In this document: positions 17,142-25,662 of the stretch, piece by piece | How positions within the stretch are numbered: position 1 is the first letter of the stretch | Layout: every line of letters begins with the position of its first letter | Assembly (NCBI GenBank): GCA_023228825.1 | Contig: JALOAL010000001.1 | Coordinates: forward strand, 255,949-319,948 | DNA: 64,000 nt | DNA from: Dehalococcoidia bacterium | GTDB taxonomy: Bacteria > Chloroflexota > Dehalococcoidia > UBA2979 | Direction: 5' to 3' | The notes under the pieces: generated by a model | Told to the model about the DNA's origin: nothing | The model's database searches: none | What the model saw: the letters and a program-made list of their open reading frames with translations, nothing else | Position numbers and translations under genes: made by a program

Positions 17142-18125
17142 ATGGTCGCCCAGGACGCGCTGGCCGCGCCGGTTGCCCTCCACACGCCACGCTCGCGGGC
17201 GCGGCTGCTGGGGTGGATCACCCTCGGCATTGTCCTGGCCACCATCGTGATGGGGGCGGTGGTGCGCGCGACGCACTCCGGGGACGGCTGCGGGCAGTCG
17301 TGGCCGGGCTGCGAGGGCGGGCTGGTGCTGCCCGGCACGAGCGACATGGCCCACCTCATCGAGTTGTCGCACCGCCTGATCTCCGGCCTCAGCCTGATCG
17401 CCATGGCGGCGCTCGTGCTGGCGGTTCATCGTGCGTTCGCTGCGCCGCACCCCGCCCGACGCGCGGTGCGCTGGACGCTGGCATTCCTGATCTTCGAGGC
17501 GCTGATCGGCGCGGTGATCGTCCTCTACGGGTGGGTGACGGACGACCGCTCGGTGGCGCGGCAGGTCTCCGTGCCGTTGCACCTCGTGAACACGTTCCTG
17601 CTCACGGCGTTCATGGCGCTCACGCTCTGGCTGATGTCCGGCAACGCCGTCCCGCGCCTGCGCGCCGCCGGGCGCGAGTTCTGGCTGCTGCTGGGCCTGG
17701 CGGGCGTCCTCCTGCTGATGGCGGCCACCGGCGCCACCACCTCGCTCGCGGACACGCTCTTCGCCGCCGAGACGATGGCGGAGGGCCTCCGGCAGGACTT
17801 CGACGCGGAGTCCGCGCTGATCGTCCGCCTGCGCATCCTCCACCCCATCATCGCGGTCAGCGGCGGCGTCCTGCTGGCCTGGTTCGCGTGGCGACGTCTT
17901 GAGGTGAGCGAGCGCCGGGGGCACCCGTGGCCGGCCCGCATCCTCGTGGGCGGGGTGACGGTACAGGCGATGCTGGGCTTCGTGCACATCGCGCTGCTCA
18001 CGCCGCTGGCGACCGGCCTGCTGCACCTGTTCATCGCCCAGGTGCTGTGGCTGGCGCTGTCCTTCCTGGCGCTGACGCTACTCGCTCCGTCTGAGGCGGC
18101 GCCTGCCACCGAGGCGCCACGGTAG
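17142..18125 (+). CDS. ctaA: Heme A synthase (CtaA/COX15 type)
   Basis: 327 residues with about eight transmembrane helices. The enzyme oxidises the methyl group of heme O to make heme A for aa3-type cytochrome oxidase. Seen: GAVVRATHSGDGCGQSWPGC (conserved extracytoplasmic Cys pair), heme-ligand His in LSHRLISG, PLHLVNTFLL, ILHPIIAV and LLHLFIAQ. The ATG at 17142 is preferred over the GTG at 17100 because homology begins later and the first 14 codons are not conserved in character. No ctaB or oxidase genes are adjacent. Convergent with the acyltransferase across 55 bases. Confidence 0.93.
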   Translation: MVAQDALAAPVALHTPRSRARLLGWITLGIVLATIVMGAVVRATHSGDGCGQSWPGCEGGLVLPGTSDMAHLIELSHRLISGLSLIAMAALVLAVHRAFAAPHPARRAVRWTLAFLIFEALIGAVIVLYGWVTDDRSVARQVSVPLHLVNTFLLTAFMALTLWLMSGNAVPRLRAAGREFWLLLGLAGVLLLMAATGATTSLADTLFAAETMAEGLRQDFDAESALIVRLRILHPIIAVSGGVLLAWFAWRRLEVSERRGHPWPARILVGGVTVQAMLGFVHIALLTPLATGLLHLFIAQVLWLALSFLALTLLAPSEAAPATEAPR

Positions 18126-18180
18126 CGAGTCGGGCGCGTCGCACGGCCTCGGTCGGTATGGCTCGGTCGGGACGCCTCGG

Positions 18181-20283
18181 TCAGTCGCCGGCGGGCTGGG
18201 AGGCGGCCACCGCAGCGGCGACCGCCTGTTGCACGAGCGCCGCGTAGGCGTCGCGGCCAGTCCCCGTCAGGTGCACGCCGTCGGAACCGAAGTAGGCCGC
18301 CTGGTCCGCGCTCAGGCTGTTCCAATCTGCCACGGAGACGTTCGGCAGGCCAGCCGTGCGCGAGCGGATCGCGTCGTTCACCTCGCCCTCCCAGCGGCGG
18401 GGGACGGTGACGGTGACGAAGATGACGGCGCGGGCGTCCTCCAGGGAGGCCATCACGGCCTGGAACTGCTCGCCGGTGAAGGGGCCGTTTGCGCCCAGGT
18501 GGATGACCACCACCTGGCCCAGGGCGCCGCGGGCGCGGAGGCCCTCGATCACACCGGGCGCGGAGAAGAACTGGCGGCCCACCTCTGCGTCCACGAGGGC
18601 GCCGGGCAGCGTCTCCGCGAGCGCGGGCGCCGCACCGAGGAGGACGGAGTCGCCGATCATGGTCACGGTGACTCCCAGCGCGTCCGCAGCCGGGGTGGCC
18701 TCCGGCGTCACGGAGGCGGGCTCGTCGTCCGAGACGGAGGAGGACGAACCGGTCGAGGAGCCAGGGTCATCGGCATCGGCGTCCGGCGTGTCCGCTACCG
18801 GGGCGTGGGTGGGCGTGGGCGTCGCGGTCGTCGCGGACTGCGCGACGAGCGAGCCGGGCGAGAGCGGGGGCGAGGGAGTGGCGTCCGGATCCGCGGTGAG
18901 CGTCGGCGTTGGCTCGGGCGTGGGCTCGGAGGTGGGGGACGTCGAGGACGCGGGTGGCGACGTGGGCGTGGTGGTGGACGGTGCGGCGACGAGGTCGCCC
19001 GAGTCCGTCCAGGCGTCGGCGGCGGCGGCGAAGTCCGGCGCGGACTGGCCCGCCAGGCCGACGCGCATCGGCAGCCCTCCAGCGACGGCGATGGCGAGGA
19101 GGCCCACGGCCATCACGCCCGCCGGGCGCGCCCATGGGCGCTGGAGGTAGGGCCCGGAGCCCCACTCGAAGCGCGGGAGCGTGGGGGTGCGGCCGGCGCG
19201 GAAGCGGTTCTCCACGAGCCGGTAGGACAACTCCGCCAGGATCAGCGTGGCGCCCAGGCGCGCCAGCAGCAGGCTGATCGAGCGCAGTTCGATGCTCAAC
19301 TGCGGCTGGGTGAGGACGAACACCGGCCAGTGCCAGAGGTAGATGGAATAGGAACGTTCGCCTACCCATCGCAGCGGCGGGAGCGCCAGGATCCGCGCCA
19401 CGCTGTTCTCGCCGTGCAGCGTCGCCAGCAGCACGCCGAGCGAGGCGGTGGAGGCCAGGAAGAAGCCGCCGCGGTAGATGAACGGGTCGAATTCGCTGAC
19501 CTGCGTGACGAGGTAGGCGATCACCACGAGGCCCAGCCACCCGCATGCCTCCGCCGCCACGCGCATCCGACGCCCGGAGAAGCCGTGGCCGTGGGCGCCG
19601 GGGCGCAGCACGATGGCGGCAGCGGCGCCGAGCAGCAGGCCGGCCATCCGCGCGTCCGTGCCGTAGTAGGCGCGCGAGGGGTCCGCCAGCGGGTCGTAGA
19701 GGCTCGCCACCACCAGCGTGGAGATGGCCGCCAGGGAGACCGCCAGCGCGAACGCGGACAGCCGCCCGCCGAAGCGCAGGGCCGCCATCAGCAGCAGGGG
19801 CCACAGCAGGTAGAACTGCGCCTCCACCGCCAGCGACCAGAAGTGCAGGAACGGTGAGGGCGAGGAGATGGTCTCGAAGTAGGACTGCTCGTGGAACAGG
19901 AAGAACCAGTTCGCGCCGTAGGCCAGCGCAGCGAGGCCCTCGGACGTCAGTGCGCCGATGGAGCGCACGTCAAGCAGGGCGAAGACGACCCAGGTGAGGG
20001 CTACCGCGCCGACGGAGGCGGGCACCAGCCGGTAGAGACGGCGGCGCCAGAACTCGATCGTCTCCGGCCGCCCGGGGCCGCTCGCCCCGGGCGCACGCGC
20101 GAGGAAGAGCGAGGTGACGAGGTATCCCGAGATGACGAAGAAGACGTCGACGCCAAAGAAGCCCCCTGGCGCCTGGTCCAGGGAGGCGTGATACGCCACG
20201 ACAGCCACCACCGCGGCGGCGCGCAGACCATCCAGCGCTCCCACGTACGGGAGCGAAACTCGTCCCACAGGCGAATTGGCCAA
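18181..20283 (-). CDS. Acyltransferase 3 (OafA-type) fused to SGNH domain
   Basis: 700 residues. Residues about 8-410 are the multi-helix membrane acyltransferase: PYVGALDGLRAAAVVAVV (family start), FFGVDVFFVISGY, HFWSLAVEAQFYL and SIYLWHWPVFVL. A linker of about 110 residues follows, rich in Thr, Pro, Ser and Asp. Residues about 545-695 form an SGNH domain with the GDS block VTMIGDSVLLGAAP and the DGVHLTGTG His motif. The architecture matches O-acetyltransferases that modify cell-surface polysaccharides: the membrane domain brings the acyl group across and the SGNH domain transfers it. Start codon at 20283; the 200 bases upstream are AT-richer and probably hold its promoter. Confidence 0.9.
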   Translation of the reverse strand: MANSPVGRVSLPYVGALDGLRAAAVVAVVAYHASLDQAPGGFFGVDVFFVISGYLVTSLFLARAPGASGPGRPETIEFWRRRLYRLVPASVGAVALTWVVFALLDVRSIGALTSEGLAALAYGANWFFLFHEQSYFETISSPSPFLHFWSLAVEAQFYLLWPLLLMAALRFGGRLSAFALAVSLAAISTLVVASLYDPLADPSRAYYGTDARMAGLLLGAAAAIVLRPGAHGHGFSGRRMRVAAEACGWLGLVVIAYLVTQVSEFDPFIYRGGFFLASTASLGVLLATLHGENSVARILALPPLRWVGERSYSIYLWHWPVFVLTQPQLSIELRSISLLLARLGATLILAELSYRLVENRFRAGRTPTLPRFEWGSGPYLQRPWARPAGVMAVGLLAIAVAGGLPMRVGLAGQSAPDFAAAADAWTDSGDLVAAPSTTTPTSPPASSTSPTSEPTPEPTPTLTADPDATPSPPLSPGSLVAQSATTATPTPTHAPVADTPDADADDPGSSTGSSSSVSDDEPASVTPEATPAADALGVTVTMIGDSVLLGAAPALAETLPGALVDAEVGRQFFSAPGVIEGLRARGALGQVVVIHLGANGPFTGEQFQAVMASLEDARAVIFVTVTVPRRWEGEVNDAIRSRTAGLPNVSVADWNSLSADQAAYFGSDGVHLTGTGRDAYAALVQQAVAAAVAASQPAGD

Positions 20284-20344
20284 CGGTTACCTCTCGAGCC
20301 GCCCGCTCGATCGTCAGAATGCGCCAAGTGCAGGATCACTTCAA

Positions 20345-20381
20345 CTGGTTGGAGTCGAAGTTCTCGACTTTTTCTGACCAG
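20345..20381 (+). terminator. Stem-loop with T-run in intergenic region
   Basis: AGTCGA (20353-20358) and TCGACT (20364-20369) pair around a 5-base loop and are followed by TTTT; outer arms CTGGT and ACCAG add a second layer. It reads as a factor-independent terminator on the plus strand, yet no plus-strand gene lies just upstream. It may instead be a structure in the acyltransferase leader on the minus strand or the end of an unseen small RNA. Confidence 0.35.
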
Positions 20382-20484
20382 AGAGTGCCGGAAATCGCCG
20401 GCCGGACATCGCCCGCCTTGGTGAGCGGCGAGTCTGAAGGTTCTCGTTAGGCCTCGGTGCAACTTGCGGACGTGTCTATTTGCC

Positions 20485-21864
20485 TTATTCGGGGCGAGAC
20501 AACTCCGCGATCCGGGCCGGCGACGGCGTCCCGTCCAACACCTCGGCGGCCACGTCATGCGCGCGGGCTTCACCCAGGATGCCGGCCGTGAGCAGGACGA
20601 ACTTGGACGTCAGGTCCTGCCCGGTGACGCCCGCCTCCGGGTCGCCTCGAGGATGGTCGATGCGGGCCACGCGCTCGCTGCCGTCGCGGAGGCGTGCGGT
20701 GGCGATGCTGGGCCAGGCGGCCGGGTAGAGCCGGTCCAGTTCCGGGTCCGGGGCGAAGGTGATGCGCTCGGCGAGGGCCAGGGTCTCCGCGTCCAGGATC
20801 GCGGCGTCCGTGAAGCGCTCCAGGCCCAGGTCACCGAACCGCAGCGCCGCCGCCACGGCGAACGGGAGTGAGAACTTCGCGGCGTACGGCGTGGTGGGCT
20901 CGACACCGTCGAGGAGGGCGAGTCCCTGGCTGTAGATGCGGACGTGGAGCGACTCCACGTCCTCCGCCCGCAGGCCCTGCGCTCGGAGCGCGAGCACCGC
21001 GTCCGCCGCGGGGTGGATGTGGCGGCAGCAGGCGTGGAACTTGAACGAGACGTTGCTGACGCGCCAGTGCGCCTGCTCTTCCGCCAGCCCCTCGGTCAGC
21101 GGCCCTGCGTCCGAGTTGCGCGACATGGCGGCCAGGAGGCCCTTGGGCCCCTCCAGCACGCGGGTCGCCGCGGTGAAGCCGCGCCGCGCGAGGAGCGCCG
21201 CAAGGATCCCGTCGTGCGCGGCCTTCGCCGGGTGCAGTTGCTTGGACATGGCGCCGTCCGCCAGGAACTCCCAGAGCCCAGCCGCGGTGGTGCCGGCGCT
21301 GCCCAGAGCCTGCACCGCGCCCTCCTCGTCCAGGCGCAGGAGGCGGGCAGCCGCGGCGGCGGCCCCCAGGGTGCCCGCGGTGCCGGTGGTGTGCCAGTAG
21401 TCGTAGTGCGTGGTGCCCAGCGCCTCGCCCACGCGGATGCAGACCTCGTAGCCCACGGCGACGGCGTCCAGGAAGGCCTCGCCGTCCACGCCCTCCGCCT
21501 CGCCGAGCGCGAGGGCAGCGGCGACGACCGGGGCGCCGGGGTGCGAGACGGAGGCGCGGTCAAGATCGTCCATCTCCAGGACGTGTGACGCCGCCGCGTT
21601 CGCCAGCGCGGCCAGTGGCGCGGACGTGCGCTCGCCTCCCGTGAGCACGGTAGCCCGTGGCGCTCCGCCGAGTTCCGCGACCACCTCACGCACGAGGCCC
21701 GGCGGGTGCATCTCGCCACCCGCCAGGGCGGAGCCGAGCCAGTCAAGGACATAACGGCGCGTCGTTGCCCGGACGTCCTCGGGGACGCGCGCGCCGGCGA
21801 GGAACTGCGCGAGACGCCTCGTGGCGCCGGGGCTCTCGACGTGAGGGCGGGTGGGGGCGGTCAT
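20485..21864 (-). CDS. MmgE/PrpD family protein
   Basis: 459 residues of the family that includes 2-methylcitrate dehydratase and cis-aconitate decarboxylase. Seen: the all-helical N-terminal domain with VLDWLGSALAGG, HVLEMDDLDRASVSHPGAPV (catalytic Asp/His region), and VSNVSFKFHACCRHIHPAAD, the conserved KxHaCCRH.HpA substrate loop. The exact dehydration or decarboxylation substrate cannot be read from sequence. ATG at 21864 overlaps the stop of the upstream acyl-CoA ligase by 4 bases (ATGA), so the two are translationally coupled, suggesting an organic acid activated to CoA in the same pathway. Confidence 0.88.
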   Translation of the reverse strand: MTAPTRPHVESPGATRRLAQFLAGARVPEDVRATTRRYVLDWLGSALAGGEMHPPGLVREVVAELGGAPRATVLTGGERTSAPLAALANAAASHVLEMDDLDRASVSHPGAPVVAAALALGEAEGVDGEAFLDAVAVGYEVCIRVGEALGTTHYDYWHTTGTAGTLGAAAAAARLLRLDEEGAVQALGSAGTTAAGLWEFLADGAMSKQLHPAKAAHDGILAALLARRGFTAATRVLEGPKGLLAAMSRNSDAGPLTEGLAEEQAHWRVSNVSFKFHACCRHIHPAADAVLALRAQGLRAEDVESLHVRIYSQGLALLDGVEPTTPYAAKFSLPFAVAAALRFGDLGLERFTDAAILDAETLALAERITFAPDPELDRLYPAAWPSIATARLRDGSERVARIDHPRGDPEAGVTGQDLTSKFVLLTAGILGEARAHDVAAEVLDGTPSPARIAELSRPE

Positions 21865-23447
21865 GGGGCGGCTCCGGACTCCTCGAGCAGATGCTGCGCC
21901 AGCACGCGGCGCTGGATCTTGCCGTTGCGCGTGCGTGGCAGTGACTCGACCAGGCGGTAGATGTGTGGCTGTTTGTACTCCGCCAGATGCTCCCTCGCGA
22001 AGGCGCGGAGGTCATCCTCGGACGGCCGGGCGCCTTCGCGCGGGACGACCGCGGCGGCCACCAGCGTCTTCGTGGGGTCCACGGGCAGGCCCACCACGGC
22101 CACCTCCTGCAGGGCGGGGTGGCGTGCCAACTCTGTCTCGATCTCGACCGGTGAAAGACGCAGGCCGAAGGACTTGATGATGTCGTCGGCGCGGCCGGCG
22201 AACCAGATGTAGCCGTCCTCGTCCATGGAGGCCTGGTCGCCCCCCACGAACCACTCACCCTGCATCACCTGCGCCTCCTCCTCCGGCCGGCGCCAGTATC
22301 CGAGCATGAGGCCGGGATCGGAGCGATGCACGCAGAGCAAGCCCACCTCGCCGCGAGGCAACTCCCGGCCGGTCGTGCGCCCGGGCGCGTCCTCCCGCTC
22401 CTCGAGGATGGCCACGCGGCGGCCGGGCTGCGGCTTGCCGGCGGACCCGGGACGCACCTCCGAGCCGGGGGCGGTGGAGATGTACGTGCTGACCTCGGTC
22501 ATGCCGAGGGCTTCGTACAACTCGAGGCCGGCGGCGGCCCGCCATTCCTCGAGCAAGGCAGGCGTGAGCGCTTCTCCGGCGCAAAGGCCGTGGCGGAGGC
22601 CGCGGAGGCGCTCACGGTCGACGTCGCCGTACTTCAGCATCTGGCGGTAGATGGTGGGCACGGCCACGAATACGGCGACGTCCAGGCGCTCGATCAGATC
22701 CACCCAGCGCGCCGGCTCCACCGGCTGCTCCACCAAATGCGCATGCGCCCCGGCGGCCCACGCATCCAGCAACCCCACACCGAGGGTGTACGACCAGTTG
22801 AGGGTGCCCGCGTGCAGCGTGCGGTCGGAGGGAGTGAAGCCCTGCCAGGCGTCCCGCATCAGCCGCCGCGCGCGCAGCGTGCGGTGTGCATGGAGCACGC
22901 CCTTGGGCCGAGCGGTACTGCCGGACGTGTAAATTAGGTACGCGGGGTCCTCGGCGGCCGTCTCCGGCAACGGGCCCGGCCCGTCCATGCTGCCGAGGTC
23001 CGCGGCAGAGACGGATTCCCCGGCAAAACCAGGCAAATCTAGATCCGGCGTCGCGACCAGAAATGCCGCCTCCGCGTCCGTGACGAGGAACTCGGCCTCC
23101 TCGCGCGTGAGCACGGGAGAGGCAGGGATGGGGACGCCTCCCGCGAGCGTGGCGCCGAGGAAGGCGAGCGCGTACTCCGGCGAGTGCGGCACGCGCACCA
23201 GGACGCGGTCCCCCGGGCGCAGGCCGCGTGCGAGGAACCCCCGCGCGATGCGCTGCACATCCGCCCACAACGCCTCGAACGTCCAGGTGCGGTCGCCCTC
23301 TGGCGACGTGGCGGCGAGGAAGGTGAAGGCGGGCCGCTGGGCGTGGGCCGGGTCGGTCGCCCACGTCTCGATGCATGCGCGGGCGAGGTTGAGAGGGCCC
23401 TGGGCCGGTGGCGTGCCGGGAGCGATGAGATCGTTGGCGTCAGGCAC
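21861..23447 (-). CDS. AMP-forming acyl-CoA synthetase, benzoate-CoA-ligase-like
   Basis: 528 residues of the ANL superfamily; adenylates a carboxylic acid and transfers it to CoA. Seen: YTSGSTARPKGVLHAHRT (P-loop), YEALGMTEVSTYIS, WFVGGDQASMDEDGYIWF, GRADDIIKSFGLRLSPVEIE (hinge) and RTRNGKIQRR, with the catalytic Lys near the C-terminus. I start it at GTG 23447, which has GGAGG 4 bases upstream; the same frame stays open to 25364 only as antisense of the IPT/TIG gene. The active-site pattern is closest to benzoate and short aromatic acid ligases, but the substrate is inferred. Confidence 0.9.
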   Translation of the reverse strand: MPDANDLIAPGTPPAQGPLNLARACIETWATDPAHAQRPAFTFLAATSPEGDRTWTFEALWADVQRIARGFLARGLRPGDRVLVRVPHSPEYALAFLGATLAGGVPIPASPVLTREEAEFLVTDAEAAFLVATPDLDLPGFAGESVSAADLGSMDGPGPLPETAAEDPAYLIYTSGSTARPKGVLHAHRTLRARRLMRDAWQGFTPSDRTLHAGTLNWSYTLGVGLLDAWAAGAHAHLVEQPVEPARWVDLIERLDVAVFVAVPTIYRQMLKYGDVDRERLRGLRHGLCAGEALTPALLEEWRAAAGLELYEALGMTEVSTYISTAPGSEVRPGSAGKPQPGRRVAILEEREDAPGRTTGRELPRGEVGLLCVHRSDPGLMLGYWRRPEEEAQVMQGEWFVGGDQASMDEDGYIWFAGRADDIIKSFGLRLSPVEIETELARHPALQEVAVVGLPVDPTKTLVAAAVVPREGARPSEDDLRAFAREHLAEYKQPHIYRLVESLPRTRNGKIQRRVLAQHLLEESGAAP

Positions 23448-23579
23448 GTGGTCCTCCTGGGCCTGCACTGTACCGCCGATCCCGTCCCTGATCCCCGCGA
23501 TCCGGGGGTTCATGCCCCCACGGGATGCGTGGTTTCCCCGATCGGGCTGGCGGCGCGCCGTCCATACCATCCGGGGGCG

Positions 23580-25508
23580 ATGCACCGTCTCTGGCTGCGG
23601 GCGCAGCAACGGATCCCCTGGAGCGCGGCCGCCCTGTGCGCGGCCCTCCTGCTCGTGTTCGCCTCCGCAGCCGCCGAGGCCGCGCCCGCACCTTCGATTA
23701 CCTCGATCAGTCCGTCGTCGGCGCCGCTGGTGGGTGGGACTCCCGCCGTCATCACCGGCACGGGCTTCGCCGCCGGCGCCAGCGTGGACTTCGGCGGGCA
23801 GCCGGGCGTGGTGACGAACGTGACCGCCTCGCAGATCGAGGTCACCACGCCGGCGCGCGCGCCCGGCGAGGTGGTAGTGACCGTCAGCAACCCGGACGGG
23901 CAGTCGGCCACGCTCAGCGGCGCCTTCCGCTTCCTGGGGCCGCCTCCCACGCTCACCGCAGTGTCCCCCGCGAGCGGGCCGACCACGGGCGCGACCTCGA
24001 TCATGCTCACCGGCGCCGAATTCGCCGCCGGCGCGACGGTCTCCGTGGGCGGCCGTGCCGCCACGGCCGTGAGCATCACGAGCGCGACGAGCGCCACCGC
24101 ACGCACGCCGTGGGGCGTGGTGGGCGGGGTGGACGTGGTCTACAAGAACGCGGACGGCCAGTCGGCCTCGCTGCCCGGCGCGTTCACCTACACCCAGGCG
24201 GCGCCGCCCACGGTCTCCAGCCTGTCGCCCAGCGCCGGCACGCACGGCGGTGGCACGCCGGTCACCATCACCGGCACGGGCTTTGCTCCCGGCGCCACCG
24301 TGCGCTTCGGGACCGCCGCCCCGAGCGCGGCCACGTTCGTCAGTGCCACCTCGATCCGGGCCACCGCACCGGCGGGGGTAGTGGGGCAATCCGTCTCCGT
24401 CACGGTCACGAACGCCGACTCCCAGACCGCGACGCGTCTGGACGCGTTCACCTACTTCGAGGCCCCCGCACCCACCGTCACGATCGTGACGCCGAGCACC
24501 GGCGCGCAGGCGGGCGGGACGGCGGTGACGGTGATCGGCTCGAACTTCAACGCGGGAGCGGTCGTGACGTTCGGATCGGTCGCGGGCACGGTGCTCTCGG
24601 TGACCTCGAGCCAGATCACGGTGCTGGCCCCGGCGCAGCCGAACGCCACGCGCGTGGACGTAACGGTGACCAACAGCGATTCGAAGCATGCGCGGGCCAC
24701 GGGCGCCTTCACCTACGTGCAGGGGCCCACGCTCACCAAGGTCTCGCCCGCCAGCGGCTCCAGCGCCGGTGGCCGCTCGGTCACGCTGACCGGGACGAAT
24801 TTCCGGCCCGGCATGGCGGTGCTGGTCAACGGCGCGGCGGCGAGCCACGTGGAGGTGACCGGGACCACCTCGGCGACGGCGCTGACGCCGGCGGGGAGTG
24901 GACTGGCGACGGTCACCGTGCGCAACCCGGATGGGCAGACGGGGCACCTGGCGGCGGCCTACCTCTACCTGTCGCCGCCGCGCGTGACCACGGTCACCCC
25001 GGCTGCCGGCCCTGGCTCGGGGGGCACCCGCATCACCATCACCGGCAGCGGCTTCGGCGCAGGGGCCGAGGTGCTGGTGGGCGAGGAGGCGGCTCGAGAC
25101 GTGGTGGTGGTCAACGGCCAGGAGATCCGGGCGGTGGTCCCCGCCTCCGTCACGCCGGGCAAGGTCACCTTCGCGCGGGTAAGCGTGGTGATGCCCGGCA
25201 ACCTGGCGAGCGTGGACGACGTCTCCTTCGTCTACACGGTGGGGACGGGCACCATCACCTCCGGCACGATCCCGTCGCGTGGCATCGGCCTGATCACGTT
25301 CAGCGGCGGGCCTACCTCGCTGCTGGTGTCCACGGCACTGGCGAGCGCGTGCCCGGACATCCACCGGCTGTCCTTTTTTGCGTCGGACGGCCGGGGCGCC
25401 TTCGTGGGGTACATCGCATCCGCGCCGCCGTTCGTGAACGTCGCATGGCTGACGCGGTTCGCGGACGGCCTGCCCGCCGGCCAGGCGCTGGTGGCTCGCT
25501 GCTCCTGA
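23580..25508 (+). CDS. Secreted protein with six IPT/TIG repeats
   Basis: 642 residues. A signal peptide occupies about residues 12-36. Six immunoglobulin-like IPT/TIG repeats of about 84 residues follow. Each begins with a form of P-x-(L/I/V)-x-x-(V/I)-(S/T)-P-x-x-G and ends with an aromatic-rich strand such as AFTYTQ or AFTYVQ. The repeats start near residues 38, 123, 208, 293, 378 and 463. A unique C-terminal region of about 90 residues (from TSGTIPSRGIGLITFSGG) carries two Cys and may be the functional tip or an attachment domain. There is no sortase motif or C-terminal membrane helix. Likely an extracellular adhesion or cell-surface protein. Divergent from the acyl-CoA ligase. Confidence 0.85.
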   Translation: MHRLWLRAQQRIPWSAAALCAALLLVFASAAAEAAPAPSITSISPSSAPLVGGTPAVITGTGFAAGASVDFGGQPGVVTNVTASQIEVTTPARAPGEVVVTVSNPDGQSATLSGAFRFLGPPPTLTAVSPASGPTTGATSIMLTGAEFAAGATVSVGGRAATAVSITSATSATARTPWGVVGGVDVVYKNADGQSASLPGAFTYTQAAPPTVSSLSPSAGTHGGGTPVTITGTGFAPGATVRFGTAAPSAATFVSATSIRATAPAGVVGQSVSVTVTNADSQTATRLDAFTYFEAPAPTVTIVTPSTGAQAGGTAVTVIGSNFNAGAVVTFGSVAGTVLSVTSSQITVLAPAQPNATRVDVTVTNSDSKHARATGAFTYVQGPTLTKVSPASGSSAGGRSVTLTGTNFRPGMAVLVNGAAASHVEVTGTTSATALTPAGSGLATVTVRNPDGQTGHLAAAYLYLSPPRVTTVTPAAGPGSGGTRITITGSGFGAGAEVLVGEEAARDVVVVNGQEIRAVVPASVTPGKVTFARVSVVMPGNLASVDDVSFVYTVGTGTITSGTIPSRGIGLITFSGGPTSLLVSTALASACPDIHRLSFFASDGRGAFVGYIASAPPFVNVAWLTRFADGLPAGQALVARCS

Positions 25509-25662
25509 GCACGACGGGCGTCCCCCCCAACGGCGTGATAGAGGAGCGTCCGCGGCCCCCTATGCATGAGGCCACAAGCCGCTATGCTCTGCGCATGGAG
25601 CCTTCCAGTACCGGTCGACGGCCTCAGCCGTCGCCAGTCCTCCCCTGCGGCACGGACGGCAC

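Noticed and set aside
23448..25364. Long minus-strand open frame extending the acyl-CoA ligase upstream by 639 codons
   Set aside because: It is antisense to the repeat-containing IPT/TIG gene, has low-complexity Arg/Gly/His composition, and the ligase has its own GTG start with GGAGG at 23447.
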